DNA from: Hyphomicrobiales bacterium
GTDB lineage: Bacteria > Pseudomonadota > Alphaproteobacteria > Rhizobiales > Rhizobiaceae
Reading direction: 5' to 3'
Length of the DNA stretch: 64,000 nucleotides
Assembly (NCBI GenBank): GCA_900469345.1
Contig: UBWZ01000018.1
Coordinates: 16,041-80,040 of the forward strand
Shown here: piece by piece, positions 46,546 to 55,203 of the stretch
Layout of the letters: each line of letters opens with the position of its first letter
How positions within the stretch are numbered: the stretch's first letter is position 1
The notes under the pieces: model-generated
Seen by the model: only the letters and a program-made list of their open reading frames with translations
The model's database searches: none
What the model was told of the DNA's origin: nothing
Program-made: the position numbers and the translations under genes

Positions 46546-47337
46546 TCACGCCAGCATGCTGGCGCCACGGTCCAGATAGGTATCGAGGAACTGGTCGAGG
46601 CGCGGATGGCGCGGCTTGGCGAAGATCTCAGACGGCGGGCCGGAAAACAGCAGGCGACCGTGGTCGAGGAAGCTGATCTGGTGGGCGACGGTCGCGGCAA
46701 AGCCGATCTCGTGGGTGACGACGACCATGGTCATGCCCTCGGCGGCGAGATCGCGCATGACGTTCAGGACTTCGCCGGTGAGTTCCGGATCGAGTGCCGA
46801 CGTCGGCTCGTCGAACAGCATGATCTTAGGCTCGAGCGCCAGCGCGCGGGCGATCGCGACGCGCTGCTGCTGGCCGCCGGAGAGCTGCGAGGGATAGTGA
46901 TTGGCGCGGTTTTCCAGCCCGACCTTGCGCAGCTGCGCCAGAGCGCGGGCCTCCGCTTCGCCCTTCGGCAGCTTGTGCACGGTCTTCAGCGCCTCGCTGA
47001 CATTGCCGAGCGCCGTCATATGCGGCCAGAGGTTGAACTGCTGGAAGACCATGCCGGTCTTTGCCCGCACCGCGCGGATCTGGGCGGGCGGGAGGCGCTC
47101 GCGTTTTCCGTTCGGGGCCTCGAAGAAGCCCAACGCCTCGCCGTTGATGGTGATCATGCCGCTGGTGGGTTCCTCCAGGAAGGCCAGGCAGCGCAGCAGC
47201 GTGCTCTTGCCCGAGCCGGAGGGGCCGATCAGGCAGGAGACCTTGCCTTCGGGTATCTCCAGATCGATGTCCTGCAGCACGGTGCTGTCGCCGAAGCGCT
47301 TGACAAGTTTGGTGATGGCGATGGCGGGAAGGCTCAT
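46546..47337 (-). CDS. Polar amino-acid ABC transporter ATP-binding protein (HisP/GlnQ type)
   Basis: 263-residue ATPase starting at the ATG at 47337, which overlaps the permease stop by 4 bp. Walker A GPSGSGKST, Q-loop VFQQFNLWPHM, signature LSGGQQQRVAIARAL, Walker B IMLFDEPTSALDPE and switch VTHEIGFA are intact. It powers the two permeases that precede it. The hut context makes histidine or a related compound plausible but unproven. Confidence 0.95.
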   Translation of the reverse strand: MSLPAIAITKLVKRFGDSTVLQDIDLEIPEGKVSCLIGPSGSGKSTLLRCLAFLEEPTSGMITINGEALGFFEAPNGKRERLPPAQIRAVRAKTGMVFQQFNLWPHMTALGNVSEALKTVHKLPKGEAEARALAQLRKVGLENRANHYPSQLSGGQQQRVAIARALALEPKIMLFDEPTSALDPELTGEVLNVMRDLAAEGMTMVVVTHEIGFAATVAHQISFLDHGRLLFSGPPSEIFAKPRHPRLDQFLDTYLDRGASMLA

Positions 47338-48002
47338 GCGTTTGCAGTCCTCAAGCGGGAAAGACGGTTTTCGGCCACGCGTCCGAGCCGACCGGTCGCC
47401 TCGACGATCGCCCAGTAGATGACGGCAAGGACGAAGATGGCCTCCAGGAAGGCATATTGCTGCGAGCCGATGGCGCTCACCGTCGCCGTCAGCTCCGGAA
47501 CCGTGATGATGGACAGCACGGCAGATTCCTTGAGCAGGATGACCGCGAGATTGACGGCGGGCGGGAGCACGATCAGGGCCATTTCCGGGATCTGGACCCG
47601 GCGGATCGCCTGCAGCCGGCTGAGGCCGAGGCATTCCGCGGCCTCCACGTGGCCGGGCGGCACGGCGGCATAACCGGCGCGGAAGATCTCGCTGTAATAG
47701 GCCGCGGCATAGACCGTGAGCGCGATCAGGCCGCAGGGGATGGGATCGAGCATCAGGCCGACGAAGGGCCCTCCGTAGTAGAGAAGAAAGACCTGGATCA
47801 GGAAGGGCGTGCCGCGCAGTACCTCCACCAGGGCGCCGAGCCCGAGGTTGATCGCCCGTCCGCCGAACCGCCGGGCGGTGGCGACCAGAAAGCCGACGGC
47901 CACGCCACCGGCGATGCCGACAAGCCACAGAATGAGGGTGACCAGAAGGCCGCTGCCGATCTCGGGGAGTTTCTCCAGGATGATCTGCGGATTGAAGATC
48001 AT
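47334..48002 (-). CDS. Polar amino-acid ABC transporter permease
   Basis: 222-residue HisM/GlnP-type permease with about five helices. N-terminal LVTLILWLVGIAGGVAVGF; EVLRGTPFLIQVFLLYYG is the usual RGTP motif; EAA loop HVEAAECLGLSRLQAIRRVQIP. Overlaps its partner permease by 4 bp and the ATPase by 4 bp. Confidence 0.95.
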   Translation of the reverse strand: MIFNPQIILEKLPEIGSGLLVTLILWLVGIAGGVAVGFLVATARRFGGRAINLGLGALVEVLRGTPFLIQVFLLYYGGPFVGLMLDPIPCGLIALTVYAAAYYSEIFRAGYAAVPPGHVEAAECLGLSRLQAIRRVQIPEMALIVLPPAVNLAVILLKESAVLSIITVPELTATVSAIGSQQYAFLEAIFVLAVIYWAIVEATGRLGRVAENRLSRLRTANA

Positions 48003-48640
48003 GTCGAGGCTCCCCCGAGCGATCGCTCCGCAAAGCGTCCGATCAAGGCGACGATGGAATTGATGACCAGATAGATGAGTGCGGCGCTGGCGAAGATCGG
48101 GATCGGCAGGTAGGTGGAGGACGCCAGGTCCTGGGCCATCTTGGTGATCTCGATGATGCCGACCACCGACACCAGCGACGAGGATTTGAGGATCATGATG
48201 GCTTCGTTGATCAGCGCCGGGAAGGTGAGCCGAAGGGCGATCGGTACACGGATCCGGAAGAAGGTCTGGCGCGGGCTGAGCCCGGTCACTTCGGCCGCCT
48301 CGATCAGGCCGCGCGGCACGCTTTCAAAGCCGCCGCGCAGGTTTTCCGCCTGATAGGCGGCTGTGCAGAGCGACATTCCGACGATCGCGGCGACGATGCT
48401 CGGCACGTTGATGCCGATCACCGGCAGCAGCGTATAGATCAACAGCAGCTGGACAAGCAGCGGCACGCCGCGAAAGAAGCTGATGAACAGGCGCGCCGGC
48501 ACGACATAGATCGATTTGTGCGAGAGCGTTGCCGCCGACAGGATGATGGCGATCACGAAGCCGATCGCGATCGAGATCAGGCTGATGCCCAGAGTCGAGA
48601 TCGCAGCCTGCAGAAGCAGCGTGAACAGCTTTATCGTCAT
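47999..48640 (-). CDS. Polar amino-acid ABC transporter permease
   Basis: 213-residue partner permease. FISFFRGVPLLVQLLLIYTLLP is the conserved RGxPLLVQ motif; the EAA loop is LIEAAEVTGLSPRQTFFRIRVP. It follows the binding-protein gene after 90 bp that contain a hairpin. Confidence 0.95.
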   Translation of the reverse strand: MTIKLFTLLLQAAISTLGISLISIAIGFVIAIILSAATLSHKSIYVVPARLFISFFRGVPLLVQLLLIYTLLPVIGINVPSIVAAIVGMSLCTAAYQAENLRGGFESVPRGLIEAAEVTGLSPRQTFFRIRVPIALRLTFPALINEAIMILKSSSLVSVVGIIEITKMAQDLASSTYLPIPIFASAALIYLVINSIVALIGRFAERSLGGAST

Positions 48641-48693
48641 GGTGTCAGGGTCACATCGCGCCGATTATTCGTCGGCTCACAATTGCTTGGAGT

Positions 48694-48718
48694 GGGATGC
48701 GCGCAAAGCCCGCATCCC
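48694..48718 (-). promoter_or_regulatory. Hairpin between the binding-protein and permease genes
   Basis: Perfect 8-bp arms (48694-48701 with 48711-48718) and 9-nt loop, 12 bp after the end of the binding-protein gene on the minus strand. Likely an mRNA-stabilising or attenuating stem-loop. Confidence 0.6.
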
Positions 48719-48730
48719 TTTCCGGCGTTA

Positions 48731-49561
48731 TCAGAAGGCCGGGTCGGTGACGGCGTCCGGGGTGTCGAACTTGGTGCCGAACCACTTTTCCTGCATCTTG
48801 CCGAGACGGCCGTCCTTCTTCATCTTGATCGTCTCTTCGTTGACCAGATCGACCAGGGTCTTGCTGTCCTCGTCCTTCTTGCCGATGAAGCCGAAGTAGG
48901 TCTTCTTGCCGAAAGCCGGCGTGACCACTTCGAAGGCGCCCTTGCGCTGCTGCGCCACGAAGGCGATGTTCGGCAGGGAGTTGGCGACGGCGACCACGCG
49001 GCCGGCCGCGAGATCGGCATAGGCGTCGTTGAAGGAGACGTATTCGCGCACTTCAACCTTCTTCGACAGCGTTGCCGAATATTCCTGAAGCTGCGCAAGC
49101 TGGGCGGTGGCCTTGCCGACGCCGACAGCCTTGCCGGCAATATCTTCAGGCTTGGTGATGGTCTTGTCGCCGGCCTTCTTGAGAATGGCAACGGTCGCCT
49201 CGGCGATCGGCGAGGTCATCTTGTAGCGCTCGAGACGCGCCTTGGTGATGGTCGCTGGGCCGGCGACGAAGTCGAACTTGCCGGCTTCGAGGCCCGGCAG
49301 GACGCCGTCCCAGGGAAGCGCGACCCATTCGATCTTGACGCCGAGGTCCTTGCCGAGTTCGGCGAAGAAATCGACGTTGAGGCCCGCATGGTCACCGCCG
49401 TCGATGAAATCGAAGGGTGCGAAGGCCGTTTCGGTCCCGACCTTCATGACGCCCGCGGCCTTGATGCGCGCCAGCGCGTCGTCAGCGGCATGCGCCGACA
49501 GGGCGGTTCCGGCGAAAAGTGCAAGGCTGACTGCCGCCTTTAGAAAATGTCTCTTGAGCAT
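48731..49561 (-). CDS. Polar amino-acid-type solute-binding protein
   Basis: 276-residue periplasmic binding protein (family 3). Signal peptide AAVSLALFAGTALSAHAA, then the family opening IKAAGVMKVGTETAFAPFDF, with GLNVDFFAELGKDLG and GKFDFVAGPATITKAR. First gene of the six-gene minus-strand operon of importer, hutC and monooxygenase. The ligand could be histidine, urocanate or a different amino-acid-like compound. Confidence 0.93.
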   Translation of the reverse strand: MLKRHFLKAAVSLALFAGTALSAHAADDALARIKAAGVMKVGTETAFAPFDFIDGGDHAGLNVDFFAELGKDLGVKIEWVALPWDGVLPGLEAGKFDFVAGPATITKARLERYKMTSPIAEATVAILKKAGDKTITKPEDIAGKAVGVGKATAQLAQLQEYSATLSKKVEVREYVSFNDAYADLAAGRVVAVANSLPNIAFVAQQRKGAFEVVTPAFGKKTYFGFIGKKDEDSKTLVDLVNEETIKMKKDGRLGKMQEKWFGTKFDTPDAVTDPAF

Positions 49562-49640
49562 CGTTGATTTCTCCGCATGATCCAGATTGGCCGCGTTCGG
49601 CTGTTCCCGTTACTTCGCGCGGTCGTTGGTCGCCGCGCAA

Positions 49641-49652
49641 TTGACTATACAA
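49641..49652 (-). promoter_or_regulatory. Possible second HutC-like site upstream of the importer operon
   Basis: Read on the minus strand this is TTGTATAGTCAA, an imperfect dyad that resembles the TTGTATA-type HutC half-sites, 80 bp before the binding-protein start. It would explain why hutC lies in this operon. By-eye match only. Confidence 0.35.
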
Positions 49653-49750
49653 ATAGACAGAGCTTTTTTCAGAGAGTCAACGCAGTTTCGTGTGGCCTCG
49701 GCGATATGCCCCGACCCTCTACCGGGGCGCGAAAGGTCGCATCCCGCGCC

Positions 49751-50464
49751 TCACGATAGCGACAGCGCATCCTTGAGGCCAGAGCCCTGCTTGAGCTGCA
49801 GGTCGAGATCCGCCTCGATGTGATCGATGTGATGGATCATCAACGTCGAGGCGCGCTTGCCGTCACCGTTTTCCAGCGCATCCAGGATGGCGGAATGCTC
49901 CGCATGGCCGCAGCTCGAGATGCCGGACCGGCCATAAAGCGCAATCACGAGCGATGACCGGGCGACCAGTTCGTCCATGAATTTCTGAAGGATGGCATTG
50001 CCGCAGACGGAGGCCAGAAGCAGGTGAAAATCGCCCGAGGCCTTGATTTCCGCCCGTCGTGCCGCCGGTCCCCGCTCGTTCATGTGGCGGGCTTCCTCTT
50101 CCAGCTGGCGGCGGAAATGGGCGATATCGGACGGCGTGATCCGCTCCAGCGCGCCAGCGACGATGCCGGGCTCGATCAGCCGGCGTGACGCAAAGACCTG
50201 CCGGGCTTCGTCCGGCGAGGGATGCGAGACGAAGGCGCCGCGATTGCGCTCGGTCTTCACCAAGCCCTCGAAGGTCAGCATCTGCAGGGCCGCGCGGGCG
50301 ACAGTTCGGCTGACGTCGAACAGGGCGCCGACCTCCGCTTCCGACAATTTCGTGCCGGGCGCGAGACGCCGGTCGATAATGGCGTTGCGCAGCGCTTCCC
50401 GGATCGTTGAAGAGCGATCCTCTGGGCCCGTATCGGAGAAGGTGATGGTCTCGCTGATATTCAT
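49751..50464 (-). CDS. GntR-family regulator, FadR/FCD type
   Basis: 237 residues. N-terminal winged helix (LSEAEVGALFDVSRTVARAAL) and a C-terminal all-helical FCD domain. Its metal-site residues are visible in SGDFHLLLASVCGN, CGHAEHSAILDAL and HHIDHIEADL. It is divergent from the PotABCD-like importer, racemase and acetyltransferase genes, with 238 bp between, so it most likely represses that operon in the absence of a small carboxylate or amino-acid ligand. Confidence 0.9.
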   Translation of the reverse strand: MNISETITFSDTGPEDRSSTIREALRNAIIDRRLAPGTKLSEAEVGALFDVSRTVARAALQMLTFEGLVKTERNRGAFVSHPSPDEARQVFASRRLIEPGIVAGALERITPSDIAHFRRQLEEEARHMNERGPAARRAEIKASGDFHLLLASVCGNAILQKFMDELVARSSLVIALYGRSGISSCGHAEHSAILDALENGDGKRASTLMIHHIDHIEADLDLQLKQGSGLKDALSLS

Positions 50465-50702
50465 CGTGCGTTCCTGATCGCTTCATTTAGCCTGAACATC
50501 CGATACCTGCCAAGCGCGATGTGTCGCCGATCCAGTCGCAAGATCGCATACAATTTGAACTCGTCCGTTGAGCGATCGCCCGATTTTTCGGCAGCGGCGT
50601 GGGCGCGCTCTCCCGGCTCTCTCAAGTTTCCAATCGATTCCAACGCTTTAAGGAGAATGGCACGGCGGATGCATTGCTGTTCGTGACGCCAAGGAGTGCG
50701 GC
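50465..50702. promoter_or_regulatory. Divergent promoter region of the GntR gene and importer operon
   Basis: 238 bp without a gene. A patch around 50535-50560 has relaxed composition with GCATACAATTTG. It must hold both promoters and the regulator site. No clear dyad was found. Confidence 0.45.
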
Positions 50703-51794
50703 ATGAGCAAAGCCACCGAAATCGACATCGTTTCCGTATCGAAGATTTACGGCGCGACCACCGCGGTCCATGCCATCAGCCTGAAGATACCGGCCGGCAC
50801 CTATTGCTGCCTGCTCGGCCCCTCCGGTTGCGGCAAGACATCGACGCTGCGGATGATCGCCGGTCACGAGGCGATTTCGTCGGGCGATATCCGCCTTGGC
50901 AATACGGTGGTGACGGACTTCCCGCCCGCCCGCCGCGGCACGGCAATGATGTTCCAGTCCTACGCCCTGTTCCCGCATCTCGATCTCGTCGACAACGTTG
51001 CCTTCAGCCTGAAGATGAAGGGGATCGAGAAGGACGAGCGACGGGCCAAGGCCATGGATCTGCTGAGGCTGATGCAGCTCGAAGGCTATGCCACGCGGCG
51101 TCCCGCCCAGCTTTCCGGCGGCCAGCAGCAGCGCGTGGCGCTGGCCCGGGCGCTGATTACCGACCCTGAAGCCCTGCTGCTGGATGAGCCGCTGTCGGCG
51201 CTCGACCCTTTCCTGAAGATCCGCATGCGGGCGGAGCTCAAGAAGCTGCAGACGTCGCTCGGCATCACCTTCGTGCATGTCACCCACAGCCAGGAAGAGG
51301 CGATGGCGCTCGCCGACCTGATCGTCGTCATGAATGACGGCCGCATCGAGCAGGCGGCGCATCCGCGTACGGTCTTCGAACAGCCGGCAACGGCCTTCGT
51401 CGCGCGGTTCATGGGCGATCACAATGTCATTTCAGGCCGGGTCAAGGAAGACCGCGGCGGGACGCTGCTTTTGTCCGTGCCGGCCGGCGGCGATTTCCTT
51501 GCCATGGACAGGGGAGCGTCCAGACAGGCGGAGACGGCCGACATCGCGGTGCGCACCGACCGCGTGCGGATCGGCCCGCCCGCAGAGAAGGGGCTCGGTT
51601 TCACGGGCTCCGTCACCAATGTGGAATATCGCGGCTCCTCGGTGAAGCTCAGCGTCACCGGTGCCGGCATCGAGGACTTCACGGCCATCCTCACCGACCA
51701 CCAGTTCTTTGCCAATCCGGTCAAGGTCGGAGAGGCGATCCCCCTATGCTGGGATGTCGAGGACGCTGTCGTCCTCGGTCGCCTCACGCACTGA
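50703..51794 (+). CDS. PotA-like ABC transporter ATP-binding protein
   Basis: 363-residue ATPase with Walker A GPSGCGKTS, Q-loop MFQSYALFPHL, signature LSGGQQQRVALARAL, Walker B LLLDEPLSALDPF and switch VTHSQEEAMALAD. The C-terminal TOBE domain includes DRVRIGPPAEKGLGFTGSV. PotA-type ATPases serve polyamine, opine and other amine or carboxylate importers. First gene of the operon. Confidence 0.93.
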   Translation: MSKATEIDIVSVSKIYGATTAVHAISLKIPAGTYCCLLGPSGCGKTSTLRMIAGHEAISSGDIRLGNTVVTDFPPARRGTAMMFQSYALFPHLDLVDNVAFSLKMKGIEKDERRAKAMDLLRLMQLEGYATRRPAQLSGGQQQRVALARALITDPEALLLDEPLSALDPFLKIRMRAELKKLQTSLGITFVHVTHSQEEAMALADLIVVMNDGRIEQAAHPRTVFEQPATAFVARFMGDHNVISGRVKEDRGGTLLLSVPAGGDFLAMDRGASRQAETADIAVRTDRVRIGPPAEKGLGFTGSVTNVEYRGSSVKLSVTGAGIEDFTAILTDHQFFANPVKVGEAIPLCWDVEDAVVLGRLTH

Positions 51795-51831
51795 GACTGC
51801 AAAAAAAGATCCAACCAGAGGAGAACAGGCA

Positions 51832-53121
51832 ATGACCGACATCAGCAAGACCAAGACGGGGGTTTCCCGCCGCACGTTCCTCAAGACCGCGTCCACGGCC
51901 GCCGGTCTTGCCGCCGGCTCCGGCGCCATCACCGGCTTCCCGACCATCTGGGCGCAGACGCCGATCACGCTGCGGCAGTTCGGCACCGGCGTTTCCAACA
52001 TCAATGCCATCGCCGAGCAGTGCAAGAAGGACCTCGGCATCACGCTCGAGATGACGGCGACCGACAGCGACGCGGCGGCCCAGCGCGCCGTCACCCAGCC
52101 CAATTCCTACGACATCGCCGATATCGAGTACTGGATCCTCAAAAAGGTCTATCCGGCGGGCGTGATCCAGCCGATGGATGTGAAGAAGCTCAAGTACTAC
52201 GATCAGGTCGTGCCGCTGTTCAAGACCGGCAAGCTGAAGCCGGACAGCGTGATTGCGCAAGGCACCGCGCCGCACACGGTCGGCTTTGTCGAAAAGCCCG
52301 GCACCAAGACTTTTGCCAAGGGCGAGACCCAGTGGTTCACCATGATGCCGACCATCTACAATGCCGATACGCTCGGCATCCGGCCGGACCTCGTCGGACG
52401 CGAGATCACCTCCTGGGCCGACATCATGGACCCGAAGTTCAAGGGCAAGACGTCGATCCTCAACATCCCGTCGATCGGCATCATGGACGCCGCGATGATC
52501 ATGGAGGCGATGGGCAACATCAAGTATGCCGACAAGGGCAACATGACGAAGGCCGAGATCGACAAGACGATCGACTTCCTGATCAAGGCCAAGCAGGCCG
52601 GCCAGTTCCGCGCCTTCTGGAAGAGTTTTGACGAGTCGGTCAACCTGATGGCGTCGGGCGAAGTGATCATCCAGTCGATGTGGTCACCGGCCGTTGCCGC
52701 CGTGCGCTCCAAGGGCATCGCCTGCAAGTACCAGCCGCTCAAGGAAGGCTACCGGTCGTGGGGCGGCGGTCTCGGACTTGCCTCGCACCTCAAGGGCAAG
52801 CAGCTCGACGCGGCCTATGAATACATCAACTGGTACACGTCCGGCTGGGTCGGCGCCTACCTCAACCGCCAGGGCTATTACTCGGCCGCCATGGACACGG
52901 CCAAGCAGCACATGTCGGCCGACGAATGGGGCTACTGGATCGAAGGCAAGGCCGCGCAGGGCGATATCATGTCGCCGGAAGGCAAGGTCATGGAGAAGGC
53001 CGGCGCCGTGCGCGATGGCGGTTCCTTCGAAGACCGCATGGGCAAGGTGGCGTGCTGGAACTCCGTGATGGACGAGGACCGCTACATGGTCCGCCGCTGG
53101 AACGAGTTCATCGCGGCCTAA
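51832..53121 (+). CDS. PotD-like solute-binding protein with Tat signal
   Basis: 429 residues. The N-terminus has a twin-arginine signal, SRRTFLK, followed by STAAGLAAGSGAITGFPTIWAQ, so it is exported folded by Tat. The mature part is of the spermidine/putrescine-binding type (ITLRQFGTGVSNINAIAEQ, TSWADIMDPKFKGKTSIL, FDESVNLMASGEVIIQSMW, read in parts). The ATG follows GAGGAGAACAGGCA. It is followed by an unusual inverted-repeat region before the permease genes. Confidence 0.92.
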   Translation: MTDISKTKTGVSRRTFLKTASTAAGLAAGSGAITGFPTIWAQTPITLRQFGTGVSNINAIAEQCKKDLGITLEMTATDSDAAAQRAVTQPNSYDIADIEYWILKKVYPAGVIQPMDVKKLKYYDQVVPLFKTGKLKPDSVIAQGTAPHTVGFVEKPGTKTFAKGETQWFTMMPTIYNADTLGIRPDLVGREITSWADIMDPKFKGKTSILNIPSIGIMDAAMIMEAMGNIKYADKGNMTKAEIDKTIDFLIKAKQAGQFRAFWKSFDESVNLMASGEVIIQSMWSPAVAAVRSKGIACKYQPLKEGYRSWGGGLGLASHLKGKQLDAAYEYINWYTSGWVGAYLNRQGYYSAAMDTAKQHMSADEWGYWIEGKAAQGDIMSPEGKVMEKAGAVRDGGSFEDRMGKVACWNSVMDEDRYMVRRWNEFIAA

Positions 53122-53241
53122 GGCAAGTCGGCGAGCCGTCCTCTCCCCGCGTTTGGGGAGGGTACGGCCGGGGTGCCAACGAACAAGGCTGACCGTGGCG
53201 CCGTCAGCCATCGGCCAACACGTCTTACTCGGCCTATCCGC

Positions 53242-53328
53242 CGTCATCCTCGGGCTTGACCCGAGGATCCACGCGGAAAGGCAGGCAGTCCATCAACATG
53301 GATCCTCGGGTCAAGCCCGAGGATGACG
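53242..53328. repeat. 30-bp perfect inverted repeat with nested palindromes
   Basis: Arms 53242-53271 and 53299-53328 are exact reverse complements separated by 27 bp. Each arm is itself a hairpin: CCTCGGG and CCCGAGG around a 5-nt centre. It looks like the palindromic intergenic repeats found in many copies in alphaproteobacterial genomes. It lies in the 347-bp gap between the binding-protein and first permease genes, where it may act on the mRNA. Confidence 0.85.
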
Positions 53329-53380
53329 ACCTTAGAACTCCGAGGATGACGACCTTAAAACTCCGCGGATGACGACTGCT
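53320..53380. repeat. Short degenerate tandem copies of the repeat end
   Basis: GAGGATGACGACCTTAGAACTC, split here only for description, is followed by near-copies ending CGAGGATGACGACCTTAAAACTC and CGCGGATGACGACTG. The period is about 23-24 bp (starts near 53320, 53342 and 53365). They are direct repeats of the outer end of the 53242 element and suggest slippage or stacking of the repeat. Confidence 0.65.
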
Positions 53381-53468
53381 TCAGTCCGAGAATGACCAGT
53401 AGACCTTCCAGGAAGACAAACGCAGATCCAAGGAAGACGATCGAAGCGATCAAGGGAGACGGCCAGGA

Positions 53469-54374
53469 ATGACCACCGTACGAGTTTTCGGCATCGGCGA
53501 GCGGAAGGACAGGCGCAGTGTCCGCCTGTCGCCGGCCGCCGTGTCCTATCTCCAGGCGACGCCGTTGACGGTGATCCTTGCCGCCTTCCTGCTGGTGCCG
53601 ATCCTGATGATCCTGGTTGTCAGCTTCTGGGACTATGATTTCGCCCAGATGTATCCCGACTTCCTGACCATGAACTATACCGAGACGCTCGGCTCCTGGG
53701 TCACCTGGAAGATCTATCTCAATACGCTGAAATACGCGCTGATGGTCTGGGCGCTGACATTGTTCATCGGCTTCTGGGTGGCCTATTTCCTCGCCTTCCA
53801 CATCCGCACCACGGCCATGCAGATGGTGCTGTTCCTGGTCTGCACCGTGCCCTTTCTCACCTCCAACATCATCCGGATGATCTCGTGGATCCCGGTGCTG
53901 GGGCGAAACGGGCTGGTCAACTCGCTGCTGATCGACGCCCATGTCATTTCCGAACCGGTGGAATGGCTGCTCTATTCGGATTTCGCCGTGGTGCTCGCCA
54001 TGGTGCATCTCTACACGCTGTTCATGGTGACGCCGATCTTCAACACGCTGATGCGGATCGACAAGAGCCTGGTCGAAGCGGCGCGCGATGCCGGCGCCTC
54101 GAGCTGGCAGACCCTCACCAACGTCATCCTGCCGCTCGCAAAACCCGGCATGGCGATCGGCACGATCTTCGTGGTGACCCTGGTGATGGCGGATTTCTCG
54201 ACGGTGCAGGTGATGTCCGGCGGGCAGAGCGCTTCGGTGGCGCTGATGATGAAGAACCAGATGTCGCTGCTGCAGTATCCGGCGGCGGCGGCCAATGCCG
54301 TCGTGCTGCTGGCGCTCGTCCTCCTGATGGTCGCGGGCATTCTTCGCATCGTCGACATTCGCAAGGAATTGTAA
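53469..54374 (+). CDS. PotB-like ABC transporter permease
   Basis: 301 residues with about six helices (for example VILAAFLLVPILMILVVSFW and NTLKYALMVWALTLFIGFWV). The EAA loop is LVEAARDAGASSWQTLTNVI followed by LPLAKPG. The ATG at 53469 follows CCAGGA closely. It lies 5 bp before its partner permease. Confidence 0.92.
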   Translation: MTTVRVFGIGERKDRRSVRLSPAAVSYLQATPLTVILAAFLLVPILMILVVSFWDYDFAQMYPDFLTMNYTETLGSWVTWKIYLNTLKYALMVWALTLFIGFWVAYFLAFHIRTTAMQMVLFLVCTVPFLTSNIIRMISWIPVLGRNGLVNSLLIDAHVISEPVEWLLYSDFAVVLAMVHLYTLFMVTPIFNTLMRIDKSLVEAARDAGASSWQTLTNVILPLAKPGMAIGTIFVVTLVMADFSTVQVMSGGQSASVALMMKNQMSLLQYPAAAANAVVLLALVLLMVAGILRIVDIRKEL

Positions 54375-54379
54375 GAGCC

Positions 54380-55198
54380 ATGTATAGCGACAAGCGTCCC
54401 CGCGAATTCTACATCCTGGCGATCTTCTTTGCCGTCTTCGTGCTGTTTCTCTACGGGCCGCTGTCGGCGGTGCTGATCCTCTCCTTCCAGGGGCCGAACG
54501 GCGGGCTGACCTTCCCGCTGAACGGCGTGTCGCTGCACTGGTTCGCGAACCTGTTCGAAACCCAGGCGGTCGGGGATTTCGGCGGCTCCTTCCGGCGCTC
54601 GGCGCTGCTCGGCGTTCTGGTGATGGTGGTGACGGTCGTCGTGTCGCTGCTGGCCGGGCTTGCCTTCCGGCGGCGGTTCATCGGCTCCACCGCGCTCTTC
54701 TACCTGGCCATCGCCAGCCTGGTGGTACCGTCGATCATCATTTCGCTCGGCATCGGCGTGCTCTTCCAGCAGATCGGCCTGCAGCCCTCGTGGCTGACCT
54801 CGGCCTTCGGCGCGCATCTGACCTGGACGCTGCCGTTCGGCGTGCTGATCATGTTTGCAGTGTTCAACCGGTTTTCCCCCGCCTACGAGGAGGCCGCGCG
54901 CGATCTCGGCGCAACGTCCTGGCAGACATTCCGCCATGTCGTGCTGCCGATGATCGCGCCGAGCCTGATCGGCGTCGGGCTGTTCGGCTTTACGCTCTCC
55001 TATGACGAATTTGCCCGCACGCTGATGACGTCCGGCACCTACAACACGCTGCCGCTGGAGATCTACGGCATGACCACCAATGTGACGACGCCGGTGCTCT
55101 ATGCGCTCGGCACGGTGACGACGGTGTTTTCCTTCCTGGTGATCGCCGGTACGCTCGGGCTGATCGTCCGGCTCAACCGCCGCCGGCTGCAGGCCTGA
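54380..55198 (+). CDS. PotC-like ABC transporter permease
   Basis: 272 residues, about six helices, EAA loop YEEAARDLGATSWQTFRHVV and LPMIAPS. The start at 54380 matches the family N-terminus (FYILAIFFAVFVLFLYGPL); the frame upstream is open but antisense to sense. It precedes the racemase by 5 bp. Confidence 0.92.
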   Translation: MYSDKRPREFYILAIFFAVFVLFLYGPLSAVLILSFQGPNGGLTFPLNGVSLHWFANLFETQAVGDFGGSFRRSALLGVLVMVVTVVVSLLAGLAFRRRFIGSTALFYLAIASLVVPSIIISLGIGVLFQQIGLQPSWLTSAFGAHLTWTLPFGVLIMFAVFNRFSPAYEEAARDLGATSWQTFRHVVLPMIAPSLIGVGLFGFTLSYDEFARTLMTSGTYNTLPLEIYGMTTNVTTPVLYALGTVTTVFSFLVIAGTLGLIVRLNRRRLQA

Positions 55199-55203
55199 CC
55201 GTC

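Noticed and set aside
53242..53380. CRISPR array or insertion-sequence ends
   Set aside because: No regular repeat-spacer pattern, no transposase, no target duplication seen; the structure is a palindromic intergenic repeat.
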